DNA of 11,907 nucleotides from Actinomycetota bacterium (GTDB lineage: Bacteria; Actinomycetota; Actinomycetes; Actinomycetales; Actinomycetaceae). The stretch covers positions 1-11,907 of the forward strand of contig JAHYYD010000046.1 of assembly GCA_019425105.1 (NCBI GenBank), written 5' to 3'. This document shows positions 1-8,300 of the stretch, in pieces (the stretch's first letter is position 1; each line of letters opens with the position of its first letter). The notes beneath the pieces are model-generated. The model was not told where the DNA came from, searched no databases, and saw nothing but the letters and a program-made list of their open reading frames with translations. The position numbers were made by a program, and so were the translations under genes.

Positions 1-160
1 GCCCATGTTGGTGGGGCGCCTCCGACACTTAATCAACTGAGCCTATCTGGCGGTGAGTCTGCGCAATGCTGGGGGCTGAGAAATAAAACCGTAGACTGCG
101 CTCGGAGAAGAATTCGGGGTCGGCTGCTGGACGGGGGTTCGATTCCCCCCATCTCCACAA
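1..160 (+). ncRNA. ssrA: tmRNA (transfer-messenger RNA), 3' portion only
   Basis: tmRNA rescues ribosomes stalled on broken mRNAs. Only the 3' part lies in the window. The segment ACTGCGCTCGGAGAAG at about 96-111 resembles the conserved pseudoknot-to-acceptor segment of actinobacterial tmRNAs. It is followed by a T arm (GGGGG, TTCGATT, CCCCC at about 133-149) and an acceptor strand CATCTCC with discriminator A at 157. The tag reading frame and 5' half lie upstream of the window. The last three bases are CAA instead of the usual CCA, so the 3' CCA would have to be added or repaired after transcription. A 12-bp hairpin terminator follows directly. A minus-strand reading frame across this RNA is spurious. 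Confidence 0.88.
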
Positions 161-197
161 TCCCCACCCCGGGCTTCCGTTGGAAGCCCGGGGTTTT
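154..197 (+). repeat. Left attachment-site repeat (attL-like): tmRNA tail plus terminator
   Basis: TCCACAATC, a short C-rich spacer, and the hairpin CCCCGGGCTTCC/TGGAA/CCCGGG align with 8926-8968 (TCCACCATC, spacer, CCCCGGGCTTCC/TGGAA/CCCGGG) with a few substitutions and one indel. A duplicated ssrA 3' end on both sides of a gene island is the usual trace of integration into tmRNA. Assignment as attL is inference; no integrase is visible. Confidence 0.65.
167..197 (+). terminator. Rho-independent terminator of the tmRNA gene
   Basis: Perfect 12-bp stem CCCCGGGCTTCC (167-178) and GGAAGCCCGGGG (182-193), loop GTT, then TTTT. It begins 7-10 bases after the tmRNA 3' end. A diverged copy lies at 8938-8968. 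Confidence 0.92.
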
Positions 198-258
198 GTG
201 TCCAGGTACGTGCCCTGCAACGAATTGCTGGTAGGGGCTAGATGGGCTGGCCGATGTT

Positions 259-558
259 TCAAAAGTTAATCAGCGTGACTGCGGTGTCGCAGATGGTCGC
301 TGCTCTGCACGAGACCAGGACGCCGACCTTGCCGCGGCCAGCGAGGTGCGGGTTGGAGGAGTTCGCGCCGAATCCCCACACGATCGCGGAGATGATCAGA
401 TCCAGCACCGACACGATCAGACCGATCGTCATCACCGCTCCCACGATCGTGTGCAACTGCGAGATCCCCGGCAGAACATCATCGTTCGGCGTGATGTCCA
501 CCCCCATCGGCAGTATCATCGGCAGCGTGGGGAGGACAGAAATCAACAGATCAAGCAC
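259..558 (-). CDS. Small integral membrane protein of conjugative-element type (DUF6112-like), probably C-terminally truncated
   Basis: A 99-aa protein starting at GTG 558 with AGGAG six bases upstream (569-565 on the minus strand). It has a hydrophobic N-terminus (about 1-19), a polar stretch with LPGISQLHTIVGA (29-41), a membrane segment at about 37-63, the motif ANSSNPHLAGRGKVGVLVS (65-83) and a second membrane segment to the end. From memory of the family, this matches small two-helix proteins (DUF6112-like) encoded beside type IV secretion genes in actinobacterial conjugative elements, where they are thought to act as pilin-like or membrane components. The frame ends INF-TGA, and the codons after the TGA read NIGQPI before TAG, so TGG to TGA may have cut off a short tail. 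The second membrane segment also has unusual Arg and Asp residues (SCRAATICDTA). No other secretion genes are nearby, so it is probably a relic. Confidence 0.72.
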   Translation of the reverse strand: MLDLLISVLPTLPMILPMGVDITPNDDVLPGISQLHTIVGAVMTIGLIVSVLDLIISAIVWGFGANSSNPHLAGRGKVGVLVSCRAATICDTAVTLINF

Positions 559-714
559 AGTAATCTCCTATGAAACAGACGGTCGACCCACTGCAGCGGG
601 AGGGCCCTTAGTTGGGTCTGCCTGTCAGGTGTGCTGGCCGGACCAGAAAGGATATGGGCCGGTCCCATGGGCTGTTGACTATTGGAGCTGTGCTTTGGAA
701 GCCATAGTGGTTGT
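559..714. other. Divergent intergenic region inside the island
   Basis: It separates the minus-strand membrane protein from the plus-strand block. It holds the Shine-Dalgarno site of the minus-strand gene (565-569) and, at its right end, TTGACT (675-680) and CATAGT (703-708). No convincing gene is present. Confidence 0.4.
703..708 (+). promoter_or_regulatory. Possible -10 element for leaderless transcription of the next gene
   Basis: CATAGT (4 of 6 to TATAAT) ends exactly six bases before ATG 715, the spacing expected when transcription starts at the start codon. TTGGAG (682-687) is a weak -35 at 15 bp; TTGACT (675-680) is a better hexamer but 22 bp away, too far. No good Shine-Dalgarno site precedes ATG 715, which is consistent with a leaderless mRNA. 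Tentative. Confidence 0.3.
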
Positions 715-1479
715 ATGAAGTGTCATCCAGAAGCAAATCTGTCACCGGTTCGTTTGCCCCGAGCGCCCAAACCTCAGCTCGCGGGTGGCTCAGTGGATCG
801 GTATCCCAGGCTCGCGGCACCACGGCGAATCCTCGACCAGCTGCGCGTCGCCCACTTGGATCTCGCCGCGCAGTCCCTGATGGCTGCTGACGGCGATTTG
901 TACCTGCCTGACCTGATTGTAACGGCGATGATTCAGCGCAGTTACGGGGTGCTCGATGCTCTTATTGATGCGGTAGACACGTACAACATCCATGCGGCTG
1001 CCCCTTTGCTGCGCCTTCAGCTCGACACGTTGTTCCGGGCGCATTACATCGCCAGCGGTTCGGATGTTGATAGCCTCGCCATAAAGCTCTTGCGAGGCGA
1101 AGAGCTGCGCAAAGTCAAGGATGCTGATGGTAAGCCTTTGAACGACTACCGACTCAAAGAACTGGCAGCCGACACCCACGCTTGGGCACTGCCCGTTTAT
1201 GACAAGACGTCGGGCTGGGTTCATTTCTCTCTCAACCACATGCTTGCAACGACGCAAGCCACAGATCCGAACTGCTTTCAGATGGCAGTGCCGCTGCGAG
1301 CAGATGCCATTCCCGAATCGCTCTGGCAGGAAATTTACGGAGCGGCCATCCAAGCGACGGAAGAGCTGTTCGCGTACGTACGTGGTTGGGCTGCACGAAA
1401 GGGACTACCGCCAGGGCAGATACGAACGGAGAGTGGCGTTCGTGTGGAACACACCGTGGGCCAGTCGCCAAGCAATTGA
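715..1479 (+). CDS. Uncharacterised protein, HEPN/DUF5677-like fold suspected
   Basis: A 254-aa protein from ATG 715. The start is uncertain: TTG 682 and GTG 793 are in frame, and conservation appears to begin near RILDQLRVAHLD (about residues 39-50). It is mostly alpha-helical, with no signal peptide or membrane segment. Recognisable patterns are NIHAAAPLLRLQLDTLFRAH (about 91-110), a charged stretch GEELRKVKDADGKPLNDYRL, and YDKTSGWVHFSLNH (about 162-175). This combination recalls a family of bacterial proteins of unknown function, often near defence genes, resembling DUF5677/HEPN-type helical bundles; I cannot confirm a catalytic motif. It lies on the same strand as the SIR2-HerA genes but 256 bp before the next small frame, so it may be a separate unit. 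A toxin-like or accessory role is only a guess. Confidence 0.7.
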   Translation: MKCHPEANLSPVRLPRAPKPQLAGGSVDRYPRLAAPRRILDQLRVAHLDLAAQSLMAADGDLYLPDLIVTAMIQRSYGVLDALIDAVDTYNIHAAAPLLRLQLDTLFRAHYIASGSDVDSLAIKLLRGEELRKVKDADGKPLNDYRLKELAADTHAWALPVYDKTSGWVHFSLNHMLATTQATDPNCFQMAVPLRADAIPESLWQEIYGAAIQATEELFAYVRGWAARKGLPPGQIRTESGVRVEHTVGQSPSN

Positions 1480-1735
1480 CGTCGTGGACCTGCTCTCGAA
1501 GATTCTTTCTGTATCACGGTTGGTCGCCGAGGTTGATGAGCTCGGTGACGCCGGCGCTGGGGCGGGTGTGGGCTCGTCATTTTGTTGGGTGATGGTCTGC
1601 CAGATCATGGTCTGAGCCTCGGGGTGTGCGTGGCTCAGTGTGTTCGCCCGATAGTGTGGTTCAATAGACGTACTAGGTGCGAGGTTCCCGACGGCGCCCA
1701 GCGAGATGATCGGGCTGGAGCAGAGGGAGCAAACG
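1480..1735. other. Intergenic region before the SIR2 module
   Basis: No supported gene. Plus-strand codons are interrupted and the minus-strand frame over it has a low-complexity Pro/Ala/Ser composition typical of a shadow. The module's promoter should lie here (AT-richer patch TTCAATAGACGTACTAG near 1661-1677), but no -35/-10 pair stands out. Confidence 0.35.
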
Positions 1736-1840
1736 ATGTTCAAGTGTCCAGACTGGTACCTCTGTGATCAACGTTACCACGGTTGCGTACGTGTATTGCG
1801 TGCGGTGCCCTCATGGGCTGGGCAGGAGGCTGGGAAGTGA
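1736..1840 (+). CDS. 34-aa leader peptide/small protein, coupled to the SIR2 gene
   Basis: ATG 1736 is preceded by AGGGAG (1724-1729) at the ideal 6-base spacing and opens a 34-codon frame ending at TGA 1838-1840. The stop overlaps the GTG start of the SIR2 gene (GTGA at 1837-1840), the classic layout for translational coupling. The peptide has three cysteines, at 4, 10 and 17, within MFKCPDWYLCDQRYHGC, and a plain basic tail; the fourth ligand of a simple zinc site is missing unless His15 or another residue supplies it. I recognise no family. It may be a genuine small protein, a translated leader that sets SIR2 dosage, or a remnant of a longer gene. Evidence that it is translated is good; evidence for a function of the peptide itself is lacking. 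Confidence 0.6.
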   Translation: MFKCPDWYLCDQRYHGCVRVLRAVPSWAGQEAGK

Positions 1841-3141
1841 CTTCGGTACGTATCAATGGCGCGGCGCAACAGCCTATTCCTGAGGTTCTACCCCATCGGC
1901 TCACTCCGGAGCGGCTTCGTACCATCGTTGAGTCTGCCCATCTGAACTTCCTGATCGGTGCGGGTACATCTAGCCCTTACTTCGCTGCTTTGGGCAACAT
2001 TGAGGATGCCCTCACGGAGGTTGCTGATTCGCATGCTTCGGAAGCTGCCAAGGCGCTCGTTCGCGCTTCAATCCAGGCCTACTTTTTCGAACAGGTTCTC
2101 GCTCCAAATACGAAGATTATCGACCGTGATGCATCAGCGGAAAGTGTCCTCCGGTCGTACGCGCGCTTCGTTCGTACGCTAAACCGCATCTTGCTCCGTA
2201 GGCGAAGCACCCTCCTGTCAAAGCAGGTGAACATCTTCACAACCAACGTGGACATGTTGTTTGAGGTGGCTATGGAGGAAATCGGCATCGACTACTCCGA
2301 CGGATTCAACGGTAAGATCCGACCCAAGTTTGACCTAGGCGATTTCAGCACGCTCCGCTTCCGGACGGGCAACCGATACGAGCACCGATTCGAGGTGCCT
2401 GTATTCAACCTCATCAAGATTCATGGATCGGTTGCCTGGTGCCAGCACAAGCGAGAACATCGAAAGGCAGACATCTACTTCGACCACACTCTCTCCCTCG
2501 TGAGCGAGGCCGGGTCACAGCTGGAAGCAGCGCGACCGCACCTAATCGACGTTCTCGTCGATCCTCAACCTCAGGGGCAGGGGCCGACCATCCGTCCGAT
2601 CAATGAACTGATTGTTGACGCGGATCAGCGCCTAGGAGGGGCCGACAACGAACCTCAGCAAGTTGAGGCCTTCGCGGCAACTTACAACAAACTTGGCATC
2701 GTCAACCCAGACAAGCGCAAGTTCGCAACTACCGTACTGAACGAGACCTACTACGAACTGATCCGCCGCTTCGCCAACGAACTCGAGAAAGAGAACAGCG
2801 TACTTTTCGTCCACGGTTTCTCATTCAGAGATGAACATCTCCGCGATATTGTGCTCCGAGCAGCCCGAACGAACCCTACCCTGCAGGTCTTCGTCTTCTG
2901 CTATTCCCGCGAAGGGCTCCAATTGTATGAGCAACTCTTACCAGACGCCGACGTCAAGAACGGCAACATCGAATTCGTGGTCCCCGCCGAGCCGTCCGAA
3001 GGCGGAATAGAGCGAAAGATCAGCCTCGACGTGCTCGAATCCGATTACTTCGCGCCGATCGTTCCCGACAAGATTCCCTACCCTGACCAGCGGATCGAAC
3101 TCGATATCCACACCTCTGCGACAGAGACATCTGGTGATTGA
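1837..3141 (+). CDS. SIR2-domain NADase of a SIR2-HerA (Nezha) anti-phage system
   Basis: A 434-aa sirtuin-fold protein. Start GTG 1837 is chosen over the in-frame ATG 1783 because AGGAGG (1824-1829) lies seven bases upstream and the preceding small frame stops in the overlapping GTGA. The NAD-binding loop NFLIGAGTSSPY has G41-A42-G43-T44-S45; FTTNVDMLFE holds T135-T136-N137-V138-D139; IKIHGSVAW holds His196. N137 and H196 match the catalytic Asn and His of SIR2 proteins. A later segment SVLFVHGFSFRDEHL (about 323-337) matches the C-terminal part of the SIR2_2 domain. In known SIR2-HerA systems this subunit assembles with HerA and hydrolyses NAD+ during phage infection, stopping growth; that activity is inferred here. 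All key residues are present, with no zinc-ribbon cysteines typical of deacetylases. Confidence 0.93.
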   Translation: MTSVRINGAAQQPIPEVLPHRLTPERLRTIVESAHLNFLIGAGTSSPYFAALGNIEDALTEVADSHASEAAKALVRASIQAYFFEQVLAPNTKIIDRDASAESVLRSYARFVRTLNRILLRRRSTLLSKQVNIFTTNVDMLFEVAMEEIGIDYSDGFNGKIRPKFDLGDFSTLRFRTGNRYEHRFEVPVFNLIKIHGSVAWCQHKREHRKADIYFDHTLSLVSEAGSQLEAARPHLIDVLVDPQPQGQGPTIRPINELIVDADQRLGGADNEPQQVEAFAATYNKLGIVNPDKRKFATTVLNETYYELIRRFANELEKENSVLFVHGFSFRDEHLRDIVLRAARTNPTLQVFVFCYSREGLQLYEQLLPDADVKNGNIEFVVPAEPSEGGIERKISLDVLESDYFAPIVPDKIPYPDQRIELDIHTSATETSGD

Positions 3142-3148
3142 GGACATC

Positions 3149-5119
3149 ATGATTGACCAGGAATCCGTGTTCCGCGTCGGCCGAGTGGTGTCTGTAGATG
3201 GCCGACGTGTGCGGATCGCCGTCGATAAGCTCAAGAACGGTTCGCACCTCTTGTACCGTGGTGGTCTTGTGCGAAACGTCGCTGTTTCGAGCTACGTGAA
3301 AATTGTCAAAGGATTTGTCGAGTTGATCGCCAAAGTTGATGGCGAGGTGGTCGAAGAGGACCGCAGCGCCGTATCGGCTTACCGCCGCGGGGTAGACCCG
3401 CTGTCCCGTCAACTCGATGTCCGCCTTATCGGCTACATCGAAGATGGGCGATTCGAACGTGGTGTTCGTGAGATGCCACTCCTGGACAACGAGTGCTTCA
3501 TCCTTACCGAAGAAGAGTATGGTCTGATTCATACCTTCGTCTCAGACAGTGATCAGCCACTAGAGATCGGTACGTTGGCGATGGAGCCGACACAGTCCGT
3601 AGCCGTAGGAATCAACGCGATTTTTGCCAGTCACGTCGGTATCTTCGGCAACACCGGAAGCGGGAAATCGTACACACTAACGAAGCTCTACCACGAGTTG
3701 TTCAAGGTGTACGGGTCCATTGAAACGTTCCGTCAACGGTCTCAGTTCGTATTGATCGATTTCAATGGCGAGTACCTCAACCGAGTATGTTCAAACGAGG
3801 ACGCTCGTTCCACGGCCGTCTTGACCAGCGATGCGAACAAGCGGGAGTATGCCCTCAGTACGCGTGTTGCCAACGGTCCACGTCTTCCGCTTCCGTCGAG
3901 TGCCGTCAGCGACCTTGCGTTCTGGACCGTCGTCCTTGATGCCACCGAGAAGACGCAGGCCCCATTCCTCGCTCGGGTCCTCAATAGCGACTACTGGGAC
4001 CAGCGAATCGCCCAACCAGCGGACTTACTCAGGGTCCTCGGAGATATGGTACTAAGGGCAACGAAGAGCAATGACAGAACGCTTGACAGACAAACCGTGC
4101 TCAACCTGCTTGTCGAGGTGCAGAACTGCCTCGGCTCGTCTCCCTCGCCGGCACTCGCCAACCTTATCACTGACTTTCAACGGAACCTGCATTACAACGC
4201 TGCGATGGGGAAATTCTTTTGGGGGCCGTGGAGTAACAGGCCAATCGATCCGGATCACCCCGACTGGGAGGCGAATACCAAAGACAAGATCGTCGCGTTG
4301 CCCATTAACTTTTCAAGTATTGAACCGGGTATCGACTTGATTCGATTCAAGATCGTCCTGCAATACTACAATGACATCATCAGTGGATTCTCTAATCGCG
4401 AGCATCTGTCGCCGTTGATCAAGCGACTTGAGACGCGAGTGCCAGACATCAAGAAGCTCATCGTTGTTGACGACGATCAGAAATACGATCGCCCCTTGAT
4501 CGTAGTCTCTTTGCGGGACGTCAACCTGTCGATGCGCAAGGTCGTCCCGATGCTGCTTTGTAAGCATCTCTACGATCGGAAGAAGACAAACGATCCCGGA
4601 AATGAGCATTACCTCAACCTCATCATTGACGAGGCCCACAACATCTTGTCGTTGGAATCCTCCCGCGAGAGCGAAGCATGGCGCGACTATCGGCTAGAGA
4701 CGTTCGAGGAGATTATTAAGGAGGGGCGCAAGTTCGGTGTGTTCTTGACCTTGGCCAGCCAGCGACCCCACGACATCTCGCCTACGATCATCTCCCAGCT
4801 TCACAACTACTTCCTTCACCGGCTCGTGAACAACCTCGATGTGCAGGCTATCGAAAAGGCAGTCGCCTATCTCGACCGTGTGTCATTTGAATCGCTACCG
4901 ATCCTTCCGACGGGGGCGTGTGTTCTTGCCGGGGTGTCCGCGCAAGTTCCAGTGGTGACGCGAATCAGTCCACTCCCTCTTGAAGCCGAGCCGAACAGTC
5001 GCACCATGTCAGTAGTGGATGAGTGGCTTTCGCCATTATTCGTCGGATCGATTGATGGTGAGCTGTCGGATAAAGAAGACCTGAGTGACACGGACCGGCC
5101 AATTGAACCACCATTCTGA
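3149..5119 (+). CDS. herA: HerA/DUF87 hexameric ATPase of a SIR2-HerA system
   Basis: A 656-aa FtsK/HerA-superfamily ATPase. The N-terminal about 100 residues, with VGRVVSVDGRRVRIAVD, form a beta-rich HAS-barrel-like domain. Walker A is GNTGSGKS (167-174, Lys173); Walker B is LNLIIDEAHNIL with D494-E495; the sensor/arginine-finger segment is ASQRPHDIS with Arg539, followed by QLHNYFLHRLVNN. ATG 3149 is preferred: GAGGA (3140-3144) sits four bases before it and overlaps the SIR2 stop codon. GTG 3134, overlapping the SIR2 gene, is possible but has a poorer ribosome site. In related systems HerA forms a hexamer that docks SIR2 subunits and controls their NADase activity, and may act on DNA. The tight spacing shows co-expression with SIR2. 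Length and motifs are intact. Confidence 0.94.
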   Translation: MIDQESVFRVGRVVSVDGRRVRIAVDKLKNGSHLLYRGGLVRNVAVSSYVKIVKGFVELIAKVDGEVVEEDRSAVSAYRRGVDPLSRQLDVRLIGYIEDGRFERGVREMPLLDNECFILTEEEYGLIHTFVSDSDQPLEIGTLAMEPTQSVAVGINAIFASHVGIFGNTGSGKSYTLTKLYHELFKVYGSIETFRQRSQFVLIDFNGEYLNRVCSNEDARSTAVLTSDANKREYALSTRVANGPRLPLPSSAVSDLAFWTVVLDATEKTQAPFLARVLNSDYWDQRIAQPADLLRVLGDMVLRATKSNDRTLDRQTVLNLLVEVQNCLGSSPSPALANLITDFQRNLHYNAAMGKFFWGPWSNRPIDPDHPDWEANTKDKIVALPINFSSIEPGIDLIRFKIVLQYYNDIISGFSNREHLSPLIKRLETRVPDIKKLIVVDDDQKYDRPLIVVSLRDVNLSMRKVVPMLLCKHLYDRKKTNDPGNEHYLNLIIDEAHNILSLESSRESEAWRDYRLETFEEIIKEGRKFGVFLTLASQRPHDISPTIISQLHNYFLHRLVNNLDVQAIEKAVAYLDRVSFESLPILPTGACVLAGVSAQVPVVTRISPLPLEAEPNSRTMSVVDEWLSPLFVGSIDGELSDKEDLSDTDRPIEPPF

Positions 5120-5179
5120 TACTACTGGTTCGGGTAGGGACCTCCCGTGATGTAGCCGTGTGTCCTCGGGTGAGGGAAC

Positions 5180-5320
5180 GTGGCAGCACAGTATGCTGTG
5201 CTCGGCGAGCGCATACAGTTCGGTGACTGCGTTACCGGTCGGAGGCATCCGGTGACGACATCGTTCTTCGTGCAGGGCACCGTAGTCTCAGGTATTTGGG
5301 CCGTAGGAGGAATGCCGTGA
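5180..5320 (+). CDS. 46-aa small protein or leader, coupled to the helicase-nuclease gene
   Basis: A short frame between herA and the helicase gene. GTG 5180 follows GGTGAG (5169-5174) by five bases and gives 46 codons; an internal GTG 5252 with GGAGG (5241-5245) six bases upstream would give only 22. An in-frame TGA at 5171 bounds the frame. Its stop TGA 5318-5320 overlaps the helicase start in GTGA (5317-5320), exactly as the 34-codon frame does before SIR2. The product (begins AAQYAVLGERIQFGDCVTG after the start, ends IWAVGGMP) has alternating hydrophobic residues but no recognised domain. It may be a small protein of the module or only a coupling leader. A palindrome (5185-5202) lies in its first codons. 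Confidence 0.5.
   Translation: MAAQYAVLGERIQFGDCVTGRRHPVTTSFFVQGTVVSGIWAVGGMP
5185..5202. repeat. 18-bp palindrome between herA and the helicase gene
   Basis: AGCACAG-TATG-CTGTGCT, a perfect 7-bp inverted repeat. GTATGC (5191-5196) can instead pair with GCATAC (5211-5216), so two mutually exclusive hairpins are possible just after the small frame's start. Could be an operator, an RNA structure affecting translation, or chance. Confidence 0.4.
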
Positions 5321-8300
5321 GAACCGCTCACGTCTGGGCGACCAAGAAGGTCGTAGGAAAGAACATCATCCGTCAATTGCTGGTTCCTGCCCATGACGGG
5401 TTGGACTACACGGACGATGGCAGGCAATACATCCACAGCAGGTTCGGCTGCTGGCCGGCTGTATCGGGACCAGGCGAGCCGCACGGGGAGCGACTGGCCG
5501 CCGTCCTTCCTCTGGACGGCGCGTCGGGGGATGAGGTTGTCTGGGTAGGATCGAGGCTCCCTGTGCCTGCGGATGCCGTTCGAGAGTCGTTCGATGGTGC
5601 CATCGGCTTCACGTCACACACCTGTCCGCATAGCCTGCGCCGTCCTCAAATCGGTGCCCTGCATTCCATCGTCGGATACCAGTCGTCGGGCCTTACAGAA
5701 CCAGGAATCGTGGTGATGCCAACCGGAACGGGCAAAACTGAGACCATGCTGGCCTGGCTGGTCGCGCAGCGCCCGGAACGCGTCCTTGTCGTGGTCCCTT
5801 CCTCGGCTTTGAGAGAGCAGATCGCGTCGAAATTCGAGACGCTAGGCATCCTCCAGCAGGAAGGAATCGTCGGGCCGGGCGCGATGAGGCCCCGAGTCGG
5901 GCGAGTCGCCGGCCGATTCGACAGTGAAAAGGACGCGGTCGATTTCGTAGCTGCCTGCAATGTCGTAGTCGTAACCCCGAACGCAGTCCGTGCGTCGGAG
6001 GCTGCCGTGCGGCGAGCGTTCTTCTCTGGCTTCACGCACCTCATAGTCGACGAAGCGCATCATGCTCCAGCGCAAACGTGGACGGAAATCATCCGTGCCT
6101 TCGGTGAGCGGCCGGTCCTGCTGTTCACTGCGACGCCTTACCGGCGCGATGGACAGACTTTGCCGGGCCGAGTGATCTTTCGTTTCCCACTTCGGGAGGC
6201 GCAGAGAGAGGGATACTTCAGCAGAATTGACTTCACTGCAGTCCTCGATCTGGACGACGATGACGAGGCACTCGCCAAGGCTGCGCTGTCGCGGCTTCGT
6301 AGCGATCTGAACGCCGGGCACGAGCACCTACTTCTGGCGCGGGTCGCGTCGAAGTCTCGAGCCGACGAGATCCACGCACTGTACTCACGGCTCGCTCCCG
6401 AATTTGCTCCAAAGGTGATCTACGATTCGCTGCGAGCGAGCGATCGTGACGCGGCGATCCGAGCTATGCGGGACCGGACCAGTCGCGTGATCGTCTGTGT
6501 CGACATGCTGGGCGAAGGCTTCGACCTCCCCACGCTCAAGATTGGGGCTTTTCATGACGCGCATCGGTCCTTGAGTCCGATGGTCCAGCTTATCGGTCGT
6601 CTCGCCCGTACGTCAGCTCCCGTCCCGATCGGAACCGCGAGCGTCTTCATCCGCCAGGACCCGAAGCAGGCGCTCTCGCCGTTGCGTTTTCTCCTGCGGG
6701 AGGACCCAGACTGGGACAAGGTACTCAGCGACATTACAGAACATGCGACCGAGCGAGCTGACGAGATCAGCGAGTTCGAGGCCTCGTTCATTGACATTCC
6801 GCCTGACGTTCCTGTTGGTCTGCTAGAACCGAAGATGAGCGCTCGCGCCTTTTTGGCGAGGACCGTGGACTGGGATCCCTTGGCAGCCAGTGCCGTGTAC
6901 GGCGACAGAATCTTGGACGACCTGATCAGCGTCAACCGTGATGGCACCATCGCCTGGTTCGTCATCGAGACGGTCGCCGATCTCCGCTGGGGTGACATCC
7001 CGTCCCTGCGAGCTACCGACTACACGCTCGTGGTTCTCTTTCTTGATCGGATGCAGGGGCTCCTCTACGTCCACTGCTCGGACACCAAACACAACCTGGA
7101 CGATCTTGTTGAGGCTGTGCTCGGGCATGAACCAGCGCCGGTCAATGGTTACGACACGTTTAAGGTGTTCGCGAAGCTCGACCGCCTCGTTCCGACGAAC
7201 ATAGGGCTCCTTGATGCCCGGGATCGGGACAAGCGCTTCTCCATGTACGTGGGAAGTGATGTCGAGACAGGACTCACAGAAGCTGACCGCACCCATAAGG
7301 CCAACACTCACGTCGCAGCAAAGGCCTTCCAAGACGGAGAGCGCGTCACGATCGCAGCGGCGCTGTCCGGGCGATTCTGGTCGATGCGAACGGCGACGAA
7401 CCTGGCGGAGTGGAGACGATGGTGTCGCGACCAAGGAGCGAAGCTGCGGGACGGGTCAGTTGACGTCCACTCGCTGTTCCGTGACATGATTATCCCTGTC
7501 GCTGTCAAGGAGCGGCCCCCGTACCCGTTCCTCGCGGTCGAGTGGCCATGGGAACTCTACCTCGGTTCTGGAACGTCGTCACGCGTCACCTACAACGGAA
7601 GCGGAGTTCCGCTGACCGACGCCGAACTGAGGATCGACGACTACGGAGTTGACGGGCCACTTCGCTTCTCCGTCATCACGCCGACATGGGAGCTTCAGTA
7701 CGAGGGGCGGTTCGGTCCAACTGGTGTCCACTACCGCCCCGTCGGCGACGAGGCCACCGTGGAAGGCGGGCATGGAACGAAGACCCCTCTGTCGACCTGG
7801 TTGAACAACCACAAGCCCACGCTTCTGCTTTCTGGCGACCGACTGATTACCGGCGATGACCGGCTCCTCGCGGCGCGAACCGAGATTCCACCCTACCCGC
7901 GCGATCACCTACGCTCGCTCGATTGGACCACAGCAGGCGTGGACATCACCGTCGAATCGCAGGGTTCCGACCGGAGAAAAGATTCGATCCAGGCGTATAT
8001 GGTGCGCTATCTGGCAGAGAACCAGACCTTCGACGTGCTCATCGACGATGACAGGTCGGGTGAGGCGGCGGACCTGGTGGGCATTCGAGTCGATAGAGGG
8101 GATCTGCATGTCACCCTCGTGCACTGTAAGTACTCATCCAAGCCAGAAGCAGGGTCACGACTTGCCGACCTCTACGAAGTTTGCGGCCAAGCGATGCGTG
8201 GGGCACGATGGCGAGACAATGCGGCCTTACCACTCCTCGAACACCTCGATCGCCGAGCTGCCAGCTACAAACATCGATTCGGTGGCTCGGCGTTTGAAAT

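Noticed and set aside
29..262. Minus-strand frame across the tmRNA
   Set aside because: It reads through the RNA gene and terminator; products with WGESNPRP-like strings are a known artefact of RNA genes.
242..718. Plus-strand frame of 158 codons
   Set aside because: It is opposite the membrane protein at 259-558, which has a perfect ribosome site and family-like sequence; the plus frame has neither.
1405..1743. Minus-strand frame of 112 codons over the region before SIR2
   Set aside because: Pro/Ala/Ser-rich without a domain, partly antisense to the 715-1479 gene; no convincing start site.
1783..1836. Upstream ATG start for the SIR2 gene
   Set aside because: No ribosome site there, whereas GTG 1837 has AGGAGG seven bases upstream and a coupled stop codon.
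3134..3148. GTG 3134 as start of herA, overlapping SIR2
   Set aside because: ATG 3149 has a better-placed GAGGA; the overlap start remains possible but is second choice.
5296..5316. TTG 5296 as helicase start
   Set aside because: The AGGAGG site lies downstream of it and is correctly spaced for GTG 5317.
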